64,000 bases of DNA from positions 1 through 64,000 of the forward strand of contig NZ_QJJK01000005.1 in NCBI RefSeq assembly GCF_003201475.1, in the 5' to 3' direction. The notes under the pieces are model-generated. The model made no database searches, was not told the DNA's origin, and saw only the letters and a list, made by a program, of their open reading frames with translations. Positions 47,681 through 56,719 of this stretch are shown piece after piece. Source of the stretch: Chelatococcus asaccharovorans. GTDB taxonomy: Bacteria; Pseudomonadota; Alphaproteobacteria; Rhizobiales; Beijerinckiaceae. A program made the position numbers and the translations under genes. The first letter of the stretch is position 1, and each line of letters starts with the position of its first letter.

Positions 47681-49717
47681 ATGCTTAGAATCGGCGTCGA
47701 CATCGGCGGTACATTCACCGACTTCTGTGGATGGCGTGAAGGTGAGCAAGACATCACCAGTCTTAAAGTCCCCTCCACGCCACCAGATTTTGAGAATGGG
47801 TTCAAACAGGGGTTTGAGCGCCTGCTTGAACGCCTTCGCCCGGAAGACGGCGAGTCCGCACTGGTGATGCACGGGACGACCGTCAGCACGAATGCGGTGA
47901 TCGAGCGGAAGGGTCCGAAAATCGCGTTCTTCGTGACGAAGGGCTATCGAGATCTGCTTGAACTCCAGCGCATGGGAGTGCGCAACCCTCTCAATATTTT
48001 CGAGAACCGCACCAAGCCGCTGGTTGACCGTGCCATGGTCTTCGAGGTCGAGGAACGGCTCCTTCGGGGCGGCACCGTCGAGACGGCCATCGATGAAGAG
48101 GCGGTCGAGGCCCTCGCGAGACAAGCCATGGAGGCCGGCGCTGCGGGGTTTGCGGTCGCGCTTCTCCATAGCTACGCCAATCCGCACCATGAGACAATCG
48201 TCGAACGCGCGATCCGGCGTGTCGTCGGCAAAGACGCCGAAGTCAGTCTGTCGAGCGAAATCTGGCCGCGTATCGGCGAATATGAGCGGGCAACCATCAG
48301 TGTCCTCAATGCATTCGTGCGCCGCCGCATGAATACGTATATCGGCGCGGTGGAAAACTACGTTGAAGCCAGGCTGCCGGGATCGCAGCTTTTCGTCACC
48401 CGATCCAACGGGGGAGCGATGGCGGCGGCCGAAGCGCGCGCCTTCCCCGTGCATACCCTTCTGTCCGGCCCCGCGTCGGGCGTCACGGCGGTCCAGTATC
48501 TTGGTCGCGCGATCGGCGAGCACAACATCCTCACCATGGACATGGGGGGCACCAGCACGGATATTTCGCTGGTGCGCGACGGTGAAGCGCTGACGTCGAC
48601 GGCCGCGGAAGTTGGCGATTTTCCGGTGGTCATGCCCGTCACCGGGATCGAGGCGATCGGCGCGGGCGGCGGCTCCATCGCCGCCCTCGACGGGGGCGTG
48701 CTGCGTATCGGGCCACAGAGCGCTGGCTCTTTCCCCGGTCCGGCATGCTTCGGGCGTGGAGGTACCGCGCCGACGCTTACCGATGCCTATCTGCTGGCGG
48801 GTTACCTCCCGGAAGCGCTGCTTGGCGGCGCGATGCATCTCAATATCAATGCGGCCGAGAAGGCCATGGCATCGATCGCCGAGGCACTCGGAACCGATGT
48901 GGCGACGGCCGCCGAGATGTGCGTGACTGTCGCCAGCTCGAACATGGTTGCCGGCGTGCTGCCCTATCTCGCCCGGCAAGGCGTGGACCCGGAAGAACTC
49001 ACGTTGCTCGTCTATGGGGGAGCTGGGGCCATCCAGGGACCGCTTCTCGCTGCGGAGATCGGTGTCAACCGTGTCCTTGTTCCGAGTACGCCGTCGGTTT
49101 TCTGCGCGCTCGGCGGCCTCGTCTCCGAGCTGAGCAATGACACAATGGAAACTGTTCATGGACGCGACGTGGACGGCGCCCTGATCGCCCGGACATTTGC
49201 GGCACTCAAGGAGCAGGCCGCGGATTGGCTGGCGCGACAGGCATCTCCCGATCGCCTCGTGTCGCAGACGTTCGAATGCTGGGCCGCGATGCGCTATGTC
49301 GGGCAGTCATTCCAGATTGACGTGCGCCTGCCCGATTCTGCCGTAGAAGCTGAAGACCTCAAGGCGATGCACGACGCATTCCATCAGGAACACGAACGCA
49401 TCTACAGTCACGCCGATCCAGGGGCAGCCGTCGAGTTTGTCGATCTGCGCATGCGCGTGCGTGGCGCGATGTCCATTCCCGAGCCTGCCTCACCCGGGAC
49501 GGTCATGACCGGAGCCCCCGTCAAGGGCGTCCGGCCGATGCGCTTCCAGGGGCATGTCTATCCGGAGGTGCGCATCTACGACCGGGCGAATCTCGGTCTC
49601 AACGAGGCCATCCACGGACCTGCCGTCATCGAACAGCCGGAAGCCACGATCGTCGTCCCCCCGGATTTCATCGCCCATACAGGCGCCTATGGCGCGATCT
49701 TCATGAGCCGGAGCTAA
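47681..49717 (+). CDS. Hydantoinase/oxoprolinase subunit A (HyuA, ATP-dependent)
   Basis: This 678-residue protein has the ASKHA-type ATP site GVDIGGTFTDFCGW (residues 5-18), MHGTTVSTNAVIERKGPKIA (about 63-82), TMDMGGTSTDISLVRDGEAL (about 286-305) and IGAGGGSIAALDGG. HyuA subunits hydrolyse ATP to open cyclic amides together with HyuB, in 5-oxoprolinase, N-methylhydantoinase and acetone- or acetophenone-carboxylase-like enzymes. The full length and pairing with HyuB just downstream show a functional set. The substrate cannot be fixed by eye. Confidence 0.92.
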   Translation: MLRIGVDIGGTFTDFCGWREGEQDITSLKVPSTPPDFENGFKQGFERLLERLRPEDGESALVMHGTTVSTNAVIERKGPKIAFFVTKGYRDLLELQRMGVRNPLNIFENRTKPLVDRAMVFEVEERLLRGGTVETAIDEEAVEALARQAMEAGAAGFAVALLHSYANPHHETIVERAIRRVVGKDAEVSLSSEIWPRIGEYERATISVLNAFVRRRMNTYIGAVENYVEARLPGSQLFVTRSNGGAMAAAEARAFPVHTLLSGPASGVTAVQYLGRAIGEHNILTMDMGGTSTDISLVRDGEALTSTAAEVGDFPVVMPVTGIEAIGAGGGSIAALDGGVLRIGPQSAGSFPGPACFGRGGTAPTLTDAYLLAGYLPEALLGGAMHLNINAAEKAMASIAEALGTDVATAAEMCVTVASSNMVAGVLPYLARQGVDPEELTLLVYGGAGAIQGPLLAAEIGVNRVLVPSTPSVFCALGGLVSELSNDTMETVHGRDVDGALIARTFAALKEQAADWLARQASPDRLVSQTFECWAAMRYVGQSFQIDVRLPDSAVEAEDLKAMHDAFHQEHERIYSHADPGAAVEFVDLRMRVRGAMSIPEPASPGTVMTGAPVKGVRPMRFQGHVYPEVRIYDRANLGLNEAIHGPAVIEQPEATIVVPPDFIAHTGAYGAIFMSRS

Positions 49718-49723
49718 GCTGCC

Positions 49724-51703
49724 ATGGACGCTGTTCGCACCGCAATTATGAGCAACCGTTTCAACGCGATCGTCGAAGAGGCTTCCGCCGCAGTCTATCG
49801 CACGGCCCATACGACCTTTGTGAAGCTGGTTCAGGATTACCAATGCGCTTTGGCCACCGCAGAGGGCGACATGTTCGCTTATCCGATGATGTCGGGCGTC
49901 AACGTCTTTATCGGCTCGCCTCTCCGGCCGACCCTTGATGCCATTGGCCGCGACACTCTGAAGCCTGGTGACATCATCATCACGAATGATCCGTTCAGCA
50001 CCGACGGCTTGGTGACGCATTTGATGGACGTCACGCTGCTCTATCCGATTTTCCGTGACGGCACGCTGATTGCGGTGGGCTGGTCATTCGTCCACGCGTC
50101 GGATATCGGCGGGGCGGTTCCCGGCAGCATCTCGCCAGCTTTCACCGAAGTCTTCCAGGAAGGCCTCAGGGTAAGGCCGGCGAAGCTCTATGAAGAAGGC
50201 GTGCTCAACACGACCATAAAGTCGATCTTCGAGGACAACAGCCGCATCCCGGCTGAGCTTTGGGGCGATATTCAAGCCATGATCTCCGGCCTGAAGAGCA
50301 TGGACCGGCGCATCAACGAGCTCTGCGACCGCTATGGTCGGGACAGCGTGGAACTTGGGATGCGCGACGTCATCGGCTATGCCGAGACCAAAGCCCGCGC
50401 GGTGATCCGGAATATTCCTGAAGGCGTCTATAGCTTTTCCGATTACCTGGAAGGGATCAACGAAGGGCAGCTCGCCTATTTCAGCGTCACCCTGACGGTG
50501 CGCGGGGGAGAAATAGATGTCGATTTTACAGGGACAGATCCGCAGCTTGCTGCGGCCTACAATCTTGTAACCGGGGCAACCACCCATCCCTACGTCGTGC
50601 AGTGCCTCATCACCTTCATCCTCACGATGGATCCTCTTACGCCTCGCAATTCGGGGATTTTGCGCGCGATCCACGCCCACGCGCCACGCGGGACGGTCCT
50701 GAATGCGGTCTTCCCGGCCTCAGGCGGATCGCGCGCGGCCTCGGCGACACGCGCCTACGACATCATCATGGGCTGCCTCAATCAGGCGCTTCCCGAGGGC
50801 GTCGGCGCCGCGGGGGCCGGCATGGCCGGCGTCATCGTCGTGTCCGCGCCCGATCCGCGAACCGGTCGCGATCGCGTCAATGTCATCAATACCATCCACG
50901 GGGGCGGCGGCGGCCGCCGGATCAGCGACGGGGTCGATGGCACCGAAGTGCGCTATTCCCAGCGCATGGTTCCGGTCGAAGTGATCGAGGTTGAAACGCC
51001 GGTGATCATGCGTGCGATCCGCAGCGTTCCCGACAGCCGGCGCGCCGGACGCTTCGCAAGCGGGGCGGCGCTCGAGATGGAGATGGAAAACACCGCCAAC
51101 CGCGCTGTCATGACGGTGCGCAACATGAACCGCTTCGTGTTCGCCCCCTGGGGCTTCCGCGGCGGCGAACAGGGCCTCCTCGGACAAACCATCGTCAATC
51201 CGGGCCGGCCGGATGAGCGATCGATCGGCAAGATCTCGGTTCTGGAGATGGCACAGGGGGATGTCGTCAGGATCACAAGTCCGACCGGCGGCGGTTTTGG
51301 GGACCCGATGGAGCGTGATCTCGGTGCGATCGCCGGAGAGATCGACAACGGGATGTTGTCGCGCGAAAGAGCAGCCGACGTCTATGCGGTCGTTTTCGAC
51401 GCAGACGGGCGTATCGATCGCGCCAAAACGGAGATGAGGCGGAGGGAACGCCGCAAGCCCGACGTGCCCGACTTCAACTTCTGTGCGGAGCGGAAGCGCC
51501 AGGACCATGTCTGGGCCATGCCGGCCCGCCGCAAACTCGCATCGATGGCCCTCGCCTTCGACCTTCGGATCCGCAGCCAGCTGGTCGCCAATATTCATAA
51601 GCGCATGCTTGCGGCGGGAATCACGGTGGACGATGACATGCTGCAGCTCATCGTGAGCGAAGAAGCGGCGCGGCTTTCCGGACATCGGGCGCGAGCCTCG
51701 TAA
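49724..51703 (+). CDS. Hydantoinase/oxoprolinase subunit B (HyuB)
   Basis: This 659-residue protein has FNAIVEEASAAVYRTAHTTF near the N-terminus, GDIIITNDPFSTDGLVTHLM (about residues 84-103) and the late ITSPTGGGFGDPMERDLGAI, all typical of HyuB. It is longer than many HyuB proteins by about 60-100 residues, with a basic C-terminal tail (RRRERRKPDVPDFNF and onward). It starts 6 bases after the HyuA stop. The two form the ATP-dependent cyclic-amide hydrolase of this locus. Confidence 0.92.
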   Translation: MDAVRTAIMSNRFNAIVEEASAAVYRTAHTTFVKLVQDYQCALATAEGDMFAYPMMSGVNVFIGSPLRPTLDAIGRDTLKPGDIIITNDPFSTDGLVTHLMDVTLLYPIFRDGTLIAVGWSFVHASDIGGAVPGSISPAFTEVFQEGLRVRPAKLYEEGVLNTTIKSIFEDNSRIPAELWGDIQAMISGLKSMDRRINELCDRYGRDSVELGMRDVIGYAETKARAVIRNIPEGVYSFSDYLEGINEGQLAYFSVTLTVRGGEIDVDFTGTDPQLAAAYNLVTGATTHPYVVQCLITFILTMDPLTPRNSGILRAIHAHAPRGTVLNAVFPASGGSRAASATRAYDIIMGCLNQALPEGVGAAGAGMAGVIVVSAPDPRTGRDRVNVINTIHGGGGGRRISDGVDGTEVRYSQRMVPVEVIEVETPVIMRAIRSVPDSRRAGRFASGAALEMEMENTANRAVMTVRNMNRFVFAPWGFRGGEQGLLGQTIVNPGRPDERSIGKISVLEMAQGDVVRITSPTGGGFGDPMERDLGAIAGEIDNGMLSRERAADVYAVVFDADGRIDRAKTEMRRRERRKPDVPDFNFCAERKRQDHVWAMPARRKLASMALAFDLRIRSQLVANIHKRMLAAGITVDDDMLQLIVSEEAARLSGHRARAS

Positions 51704-52058
51704 CCTTGATGGATCATGACAGAGCCGGGATGAGCGCGTCCACCATGCCTCCCTCACCCGGCATCGTCACGGCAGCGGCTCCCTCCTTTAGAGCATTTTC
51801 GCGCGAAGTGGACGCCGGTTCGCGTGAAGACAATGCGTAGAAACAAAGACTTCAACCCTATCCTGTGAACCGGAGTTCACCGGATAGGCTCTCGCTGCCA
51901 GGCAGCGCCAATGCACCCCGGCGGCCCATAACCCCTGCGAATATGCGCGCCAAAAAAACGACGTTGACAGCCATGAAAAACCTTTGTCTCGTGGTCGAAG
52001 TCGGGAATGCACACCTTCGTCATGGAAGGCGTTCAGATCTGGCGAGCGATTGACCGCG
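51704..52058. other. Intergenic region between HyuB and the LysR regulator
   Basis: This 355-bp gap contains the repeat at 51791-51887 and, to its right, the probable promoter of the LysR gene. No other gene is visible. Confidence 0.5.
51791..51887. repeat. Two-hairpin intergenic repeat of the rhizobial type
   Basis: Hairpin 1 pairs GCATTTTCGCGCGAA with TTCGCGTGAAGACAATGC (imperfect). Hairpin 2 is CTATCCTGTGAAC-CGGA-GTTCACCGGATAG (51858-51887) with one mismatch. The order and wording (AGAGCATTTTCG..., GCGAAGTGG, GGTTCGCGTGAAG) match an intergenic mosaic-type repeat dispersed in many Rhizobiales genomes. It fills the gap after HyuB. Confidence 0.7.
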
Positions 52059-52988
52059 ATGATGGAGAACAGCCAACTTGCTATGAGCCAGGCGCTGGAA
52101 CTATGGAGTATCAAGTGTTTTATTGTATTGGCCGAGGAATTGCACTTCGGGCGCAGCGCAAAACGCTTGAACGTGACCCAGCCTACGCTCAGTCAGCAAA
52201 TCCGGAAACTTGAATCGCATTTTGGCGTTCAGCTTTTCATCCGGTCGACGCGTAGCGTGGAACTCACGCCCTCTGGGGAAACCTTTCTGCCGCTCGCGCG
52301 CGAGTCTCTAATCAAGCTGGATGAGGCGGTTCTCCTCTCGAAGCTGGCCGCCGGAGGGATGTCCCCCGGCGGGGAGCAACTGAAGATCGGCGCAATCAAT
52401 CCGGCCGTTCACCGATTGCTTCCCCTCATCCTGCGCCGTTTTCGCAAACGCTTTCCCGAAACGCGGCTCGATGTCAGGATATTTGATTCGTCCGAGATCC
52501 TTCGCGCGCTGGAGCGAGGCGATTATGATATCGGGATTATGAGGCCGCCCTCTAACGGCAATGTCATTCGCTTCAGCCCTCTTGTTTCGGACCGTTTTGT
52601 GGCCGTCATCCCGAAGCAGTCATCTCTGTCAAGTCGATCCACGCTGAGACTGTCCGATTTTGTCGGACATGACGTCTTTACGCTCGACCGGTTTGAGTTA
52701 TCGAGCTTCAGGTCTATTCATGACCAGGTCGTTGATGCGGGAATAACACTTGACCCTGGCATCAAGGTATCGAATACGACGGCGGCTCTGGCGTTGGTGG
52801 CGGCTGGTTTGGGTATTACCTTTCTGCCCGAGTGGATCGAAGGTATCGTTGGCAGGGATGTCGTTCTGCGAAAGGTGGACGATCTTTGCCAGGAAATTTC
52901 CATCGGCATAGCCTGGCGTGCGGACAATCCGATGCCGGGGATATTGCCCTTTGTAGAATATGCCGAACTGGTCGCGCGCCAGAAATAA
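52059..52988 (+). CDS. LysR-family transcriptional regulator
   Basis: The protein is about 309 residues. The winged helix is FIVLAEELHFGRSAKRLNVT, then QPTLSQQIRKLESHFGVQLF, and the rest is the two-lobed effector domain. The start is uncertain: ATG 52059, 52062 and 52083 are all in frame, and none has a good ribosome site; the last would give a more usual N-terminus. It lies just after the HyuAB genes in the same direction and probably regulates that catabolic locus. Confidence 0.9.
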   Translation: MMENSQLAMSQALELWSIKCFIVLAEELHFGRSAKRLNVTQPTLSQQIRKLESHFGVQLFIRSTRSVELTPSGETFLPLARESLIKLDEAVLLSKLAAGGMSPGGEQLKIGAINPAVHRLLPLILRRFRKRFPETRLDVRIFDSSEILRALERGDYDIGIMRPPSNGNVIRFSPLVSDRFVAVIPKQSSLSSRSTLRLSDFVGHDVFTLDRFELSSFRSIHDQVVDAGITLDPGIKVSNTTAALALVAAGLGITFLPEWIEGIVGRDVVLRKVDDLCQEISIGIAWRADNPMPGILPFVEYAELVARQK

Positions 52989-53058
52989 CCTGTCAGATGC
53001 TCCGAGGGCAAGAGAAAGTCCGCCTGCTGCAGATTGGCTCGGCTCAGACATAGACGAG

Positions 53059-54312
53059 CTAATTCATTGACTTGGATATTACCAAGCGATTCCATTCACG
53101 TCGGATACGGTCTGAGCGGACTGATTCAGCATCGGCGGAGCCACGGCCGACGACACGGTCGTAGAGGGCGCGATCGAGTGCACCTTCGCTGACGATGGCG
53201 AGCACCCGGGCCGTGGGGCCGAGGCCGAGACGGCGACGGCGATCGTCGTCGCGGCAGAGCGCGATCAGACCGGCCAGGCCGGCGGCGCCCGACTCCCCGG
53301 CCGCGAGCGGCGGATCGCCTGCCGCGGGATCGGCCAGCCTGCGCATGGCGTCGAATGTCTCGTCGTCCGAGATCGTCATCGCCGCCGTCGCGAGCGGTCG
53401 CAGAACGGCCCAGGCCGGCGCGGACACCTCGCCGCAGGCGAGGCAGAGCATCAGCGTGTCCAGGTCTCCGCTGATCGGCGTCGGCGCTCCGGCAGCGAGG
53501 CTGCGCGCGAAACAATCGGCGGCTTCAGGCTCCACGCAGACGATATGTCCGAGTTCGTCGCGCCAACGCCGCCAGAGCGCTTCCGCCACGCCCGCGGCAA
53601 GGCCGCCGACGCCGACCTGAACAAAAACATGCGTTGGCGGCGGCCCGCGCCATTGATCCACGATCTCGGCGCCCATGACGGTATAACCCTGCATGACGAG
53701 GGCGGGGATGGGATCCTGCTCGCTGGTGCTCGTGTCGGGCACCAGATGCCACCCATGGGCGGCGGCCAGTTGCGCCGCCTCGCGCACGCTGTCGTCATAG
53801 CTGCCCGGCACCTCCCGGATCTCGGCGCCGAAACGCGCCATTGCGGCGCGGCGCTCTTCGGTGACCCCGGCATGGACGAGGATGACACAGCGACAGCCGA
53901 ACCGGCCCGCCGCCCAGGCGACGGACCGGCCGTGATTGCCGGCCGTCGCGCAGATGACGGTGATCTCGCCCGTCAACGCGGCCAGGCTGCCGCTCTCGAG
54001 ATTCGCCGGCGTGGGAACCGTTCCCGTCCGGTTCGTCACATGCGCGCGGAGAATGCAATAGACGGCATAGGCCCCGCCGAGCGCTTTGAAGCTGCCGAGC
54101 CCGAACCGATCGCTCTCATCCTTGAGTGCAATCGCGGCGAGGCCGAGCCCGGCCGCCAGTCCAGGCAAGGTGACGAGCGGCGTCGGTTCATAGCCGGCCC
54201 AGTTGGTGATCGCGCCCGCGGCCTCCGCCACGGCCTGAGCGGGGAAAAGCCTGTCGATCGCCTCGTCCGCTTCGGCTGAGACGCGCTGATTGAGGATGAG
54301 TTGCGGGGGCAT
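53059..54312 (-). CDS. dpaL: Diaminopropionate ammonia-lyase (PLP-dependent)
   Basis: This 417-residue fold-type II PLP enzyme has the Schiff-base lysine K76 in GSFKALGGAYAV, the asparagine loop ICATAGNHGRSVAWAAGRFG, and the phosphate loop VQVGVGGLAAGVAEAL. The AITNWAGYEPTPLVTLPGLA and FKALGGAYAV wording is that of diaminopropionate ammonia-lyase, which turns 2,3-diaminopropionate into pyruvate and ammonia. The ATG shares a base with the stop of the small hydrolase-like gene upstream (TGATG). It is the last gene of a GntR-headed cluster and converges with the LysR gene. Confidence 0.9.
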   Translation of the reverse strand: MPPQLILNQRVSAEADEAIDRLFPAQAVAEAAGAITNWAGYEPTPLVTLPGLAAGLGLAAIALKDESDRFGLGSFKALGGAYAVYCILRAHVTNRTGTVPTPANLESGSLAALTGEITVICATAGNHGRSVAWAAGRFGCRCVILVHAGVTEERRAAMARFGAEIREVPGSYDDSVREAAQLAAAHGWHLVPDTSTSEQDPIPALVMQGYTVMGAEIVDQWRGPPPTHVFVQVGVGGLAAGVAEALWRRWRDELGHIVCVEPEAADCFARSLAAGAPTPISGDLDTLMLCLACGEVSAPAWAVLRPLATAAMTISDDETFDAMRRLADPAAGDPPLAAGESGAAGLAGLIALCRDDDRRRRLGLGPTARVLAIVSEGALDRALYDRVVGRGSADAESVRSDRIRREWNRLVISKSMN

Positions 54313-54779
54313 CAGAGCGCTCGCACCTGTGAACGACGGGCCAGGACGTCGGCAAGGAACGCCTTGACCGGCTCCTGGACAAGCCCGCCCGCATGCTCGA
54401 CACCGGGGACGAGATCAAAGCGCACCGCGATCCCCTGAGCCTCGAACGCCTTCTCCAGGCCGCGCAGACGGTCGACGCGGGTTTCGCCGGGATCGTTCAC
54501 ACCCTCCATCCAGTTGCGCGAACCGGGCTTCACCGTCACGTCCCAGGTCTCGATGTCCTGCGCGCCGATGACCATTTCGACCGGAACCTTGCGCATCGCG
54601 TCGAGATCGGGCGTCTTGTCGAAAATCCGTTCCATGCCGCCGGTGCCGACCCACCAGGGCTTCGTCGGATCGGGCAGCGTCACGATGCCCGGCGCGCCGA
54701 TCGACATGCCCATCAACCGCTCCGGGTGCAGATAGAAGAAGCGGCGCGCGAACTTCATCTGAATGAGCGCAACCTTCAT
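54312..54779 (-). pseudogene. Probable truncated alpha/beta-hydrolase with a foreign N-terminus
   Basis: The 155-residue product matches only the C-terminal half of an alpha/beta-hydrolase: ARRFFYLHPERLMGMSIGAP, later VIGAQDIETWD, and a late histidine in VPGVEHAGGLV. The half that would carry the nucleophile serine (GxSGG) just before the RRFFYLHPERL segment is gone. The first residues, MKVALIQMK, instead resemble the start of nitrilase-family amidases. A strong site, GGAGGGG, precedes ATG 54779, and the end is coupled to dpaL. It may therefore be a deletion-made chimera that is still translated, now mainly serving to couple dpaL. Confidence 0.6.
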
Positions 54780-54923
54780 CGATCCCCTCCGGCCTGGCCG
54801 CGCAGCGCGGCACCTTGATCATTTCTATTCAATATCCACTAGTCGCAGCCGGCAATGACCGCGCTCGAAGCTTGCCCGGACGAAGCGGTCTGCATCGCCC
54901 CGGTCGCCGGGCCCGGCAAAGCA

Positions 54924-55847
54924 CTAGCCGGCGCTGTCGGCCGGCGAGGACAGGGATCCGCGCGCACGGATGCGCTCGAGATCGTGATTGAGATGGGCGA
55001 AGGTCTCGTCGGCAGACACTTCCAGATGCAGGCGCATCAACATCGCCGCGTGCTGGCGCCGGTTGTCGAGAAGCGCCGCGATGATGCCGCGATGTTCGAT
55101 CAACGATTGCCGGATCCGCTCCGGCCGTACGAAGCTGATATAGTCCGCGACACGGCGGATATTGTTCTGCCGCCTAATCACATCATCGAGCTGGCGGCTG
55201 CCGGCGCCCGCAGCGATGACCCGGTGGAAGCGCGCATCGAGCTCGAACAAGGCGCGTTGTTCCATCGCATTGATGCTCTCGATCGCCGCCGCATGATCGC
55301 GGTCGAGCGCGTCGAGGGTCTTGCGGTCGACGGCATAATCGTCGCACAGGATCGCCGCGGGCTCCACGATCTGCCGAAAGCGGTAGCCGTCACGCAGCGC
55401 ATCCGGCCCGATATCGGCAAAGACCCACCCGCGCCCGGGCGACGGTTCCACGAGTTGATCGCGCATGAGCCGCCGCAACGTCGAATTCAGAAACCCGCGC
55501 GGCACAGCGAAGCGCTTCAGCAGCGCCCGCTCGCTGATGACGGATTTCAACGTGCCGAGCGCCATTTCCCGCATCACGCGTTCATCGAGGAGTTCGTCGC
55601 CGTCCGCCCCGGATCCCGTTTCCGGATCGAGCGGCTGAACGATCTCATAGCCGCGCCTGGGCTCGTAGACGAGCGTGCCCTGGCGTTCCAGCGCGCGCAG
55701 GACCTCGCGGACCGGCGTGCGGGAGACACCGAGCCACTCCGCGATGTCGACCTCGTTCAGCCGTTGGCCGACGACCTGCGCGCCGCTGAACCGCGTCTGC
55801 AGCTGAGAGAGAATGCGCGTTTGCAGCGGGCTGGCCTGGGGCGACAT
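54924..55847 (-). CDS. GntR-like regulator with two winged-helix segments and an FCD-type domain
   Basis: The 307-residue protein starts with a normal GntR winged helix (about residues 10-70, LNEVDIAEWLGVSRTPVREV). Then residues about 88-147 contain a second winged-helix-like stretch (LLKRFAVPRGFLNSTLRRLM, then a GRGWVFADIG wing). The C-terminal part (about 150-300) is FCD-like, with FELDARFHRVI, EHRGIIAALL and LMRLHLEV offering metal ligands. I chose ATG 55847 because GGAG lies 9 bases upstream. It is upstream of, and colinear with, the hydrolase remnant and dpaL, which it probably controls. Confidence 0.85.
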   Translation of the reverse strand: MSPQASPLQTRILSQLQTRFSGAQVVGQRLNEVDIAEWLGVSRTPVREVLRALERQGTLVYEPRRGYEIVQPLDPETGSGADGDELLDERVMREMALGTLKSVISERALLKRFAVPRGFLNSTLRRLMRDQLVEPSPGRGWVFADIGPDALRDGYRFRQIVEPAAILCDDYAVDRKTLDALDRDHAAAIESINAMEQRALFELDARFHRVIAAGAGSRQLDDVIRRQNNIRRVADYISFVRPERIRQSLIEHRGIIAALLDNRRQHAAMLMRLHLEVSADETFAHLNHDLERIRARGSLSSPADSAG

Positions 55848-55955
55848 CTCGGAAGACTCCGTTTCTCGGGGGCGCCCCGAACGCGCGAAACCTTCTCGGC
55901 GACCGAAAAGGAAACGCATTCCCGCACCAGGCGCAATCCCCTCTCTGACAAATGT

Positions 55956-55993
55956 CTATATCATAGAATAAACTGTTTATTGGTTCCATATAG
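55956..55993. promoter_or_regulatory. Nested dyad upstream of the GntR gene
   Basis: AATAAACTGTTTATT (55967-55981) is a perfect palindrome, centred on 55974. CTATAT (55956-55961) and ATATAG (55988-55993) form a second pair around almost the same centre. The element is 109 bp before the regulator start, in an AT-rich stretch, so it is a good candidate for autoregulation. Confidence 0.55.
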
Positions 55994-56101
55994 CAGATTC
56001 GATGAACTTTAAAAAAAAATAATCCATAAACTCAAAAAGGGGCCGCTTCATTGCATCGGCCTCCGTCATGGACGCACGGGGAATTTGTCCCGACGACACC
56101 A

Positions 56102-56707
56102 TCATTGCCGTGGATCCGCTTTGGCGGCTGTCGCGGCGGCCTGAGCCATCACACTCTTGGCAGCCGCCTCCAGGAACTGCGCCGACATCTGCTCGTTATT
56201 GACAGCGCGCGCGAGCAGCACGGCGCCCACCATCGTCGAGAGAATGGCCATCGACCTGCTGTGCGGCTGGCCGTCTTCGGGGCCGCCGATCCAGCTGTCC
56301 AGCAAGTCGAGATACTCCTGGATCCCGGCTTGGAATGACTCCTTGACATGAGGACCGTGCCTGGCCGCATCCGAGCCGAGTGCAACGACCGGGCACCCGT
56401 CCGACCTCTCGGCGCAATGCCCCTCGCTGAGATAGAAGTCGACCACGGCCGACAGCGGATTATCGGGTCTGGAGGCGGCGGCAGCGGACCAATGGTCCAA
56501 GGCATCCTCCAAGGCGCGCCGCGAGGCCTGCGCGACCAGATCGTCCTTAGACTCGAACTGCTTATAAAAGGCGCCCTGCGTCAGCCCGGCACCCGCCATC
56601 AAGTCTTTTAGTCCGATGCCGTCGAACCCGTGCCGCCGGAAGAGACGGCTCGCTACATCGATAACGGTTTGCCGGTTTTCCTCCGCCTGAGCACGACTGA
56701 CCCGCAT
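56102..56707 (-). CDS. TetR/AcrR-family repressor of the RND pump
   Basis: This 201-residue protein has the TetR helix-turn-helix at residues 12-55 (VIDVASRLFRRHGFDGIGLK, then DLMAGAGLTQGAFYKQFESK), followed by an all-helical ligand domain. The wording AGLTQGAFYKQFESKDDLVA is close to AcrR-type repressors. The gene is divergent from the RND adaptor gene, with an 84-bp shared region holding a large dyad. It should repress both itself and the pump and be released by a pump substrate. Confidence 0.9.
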   Translation of the reverse strand: MRVSRAQAEENRQTVIDVASRLFRRHGFDGIGLKDLMAGAGLTQGAFYKQFESKDDLVAQASRRALEDALDHWSAAAASRPDNPLSAVVDFYLSEGHCAERSDGCPVVALGSDAARHGPHVKESFQAGIQEYLDLLDSWIGGPEDGQPHSRSMAILSTMVGAVLLARAVNNEQMSAQFLEAAAKSVMAQAAATAAKADPRQ

Positions 56708-56719
56708 TGCCGATCTCCA

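Noticed and set aside
47612-49159. A 515-codon open frame on the minus strand
   Set aside because: It is antisense to HyuA, whose motifs and overlap with HyuB are clear.
53059-54312. Threonine dehydratase or tryptophan-synthase-like identity for the PLP enzyme
   Set aside because: The wording around the lysine and the N-terminal region fit diaminopropionate ammonia-lyase better.
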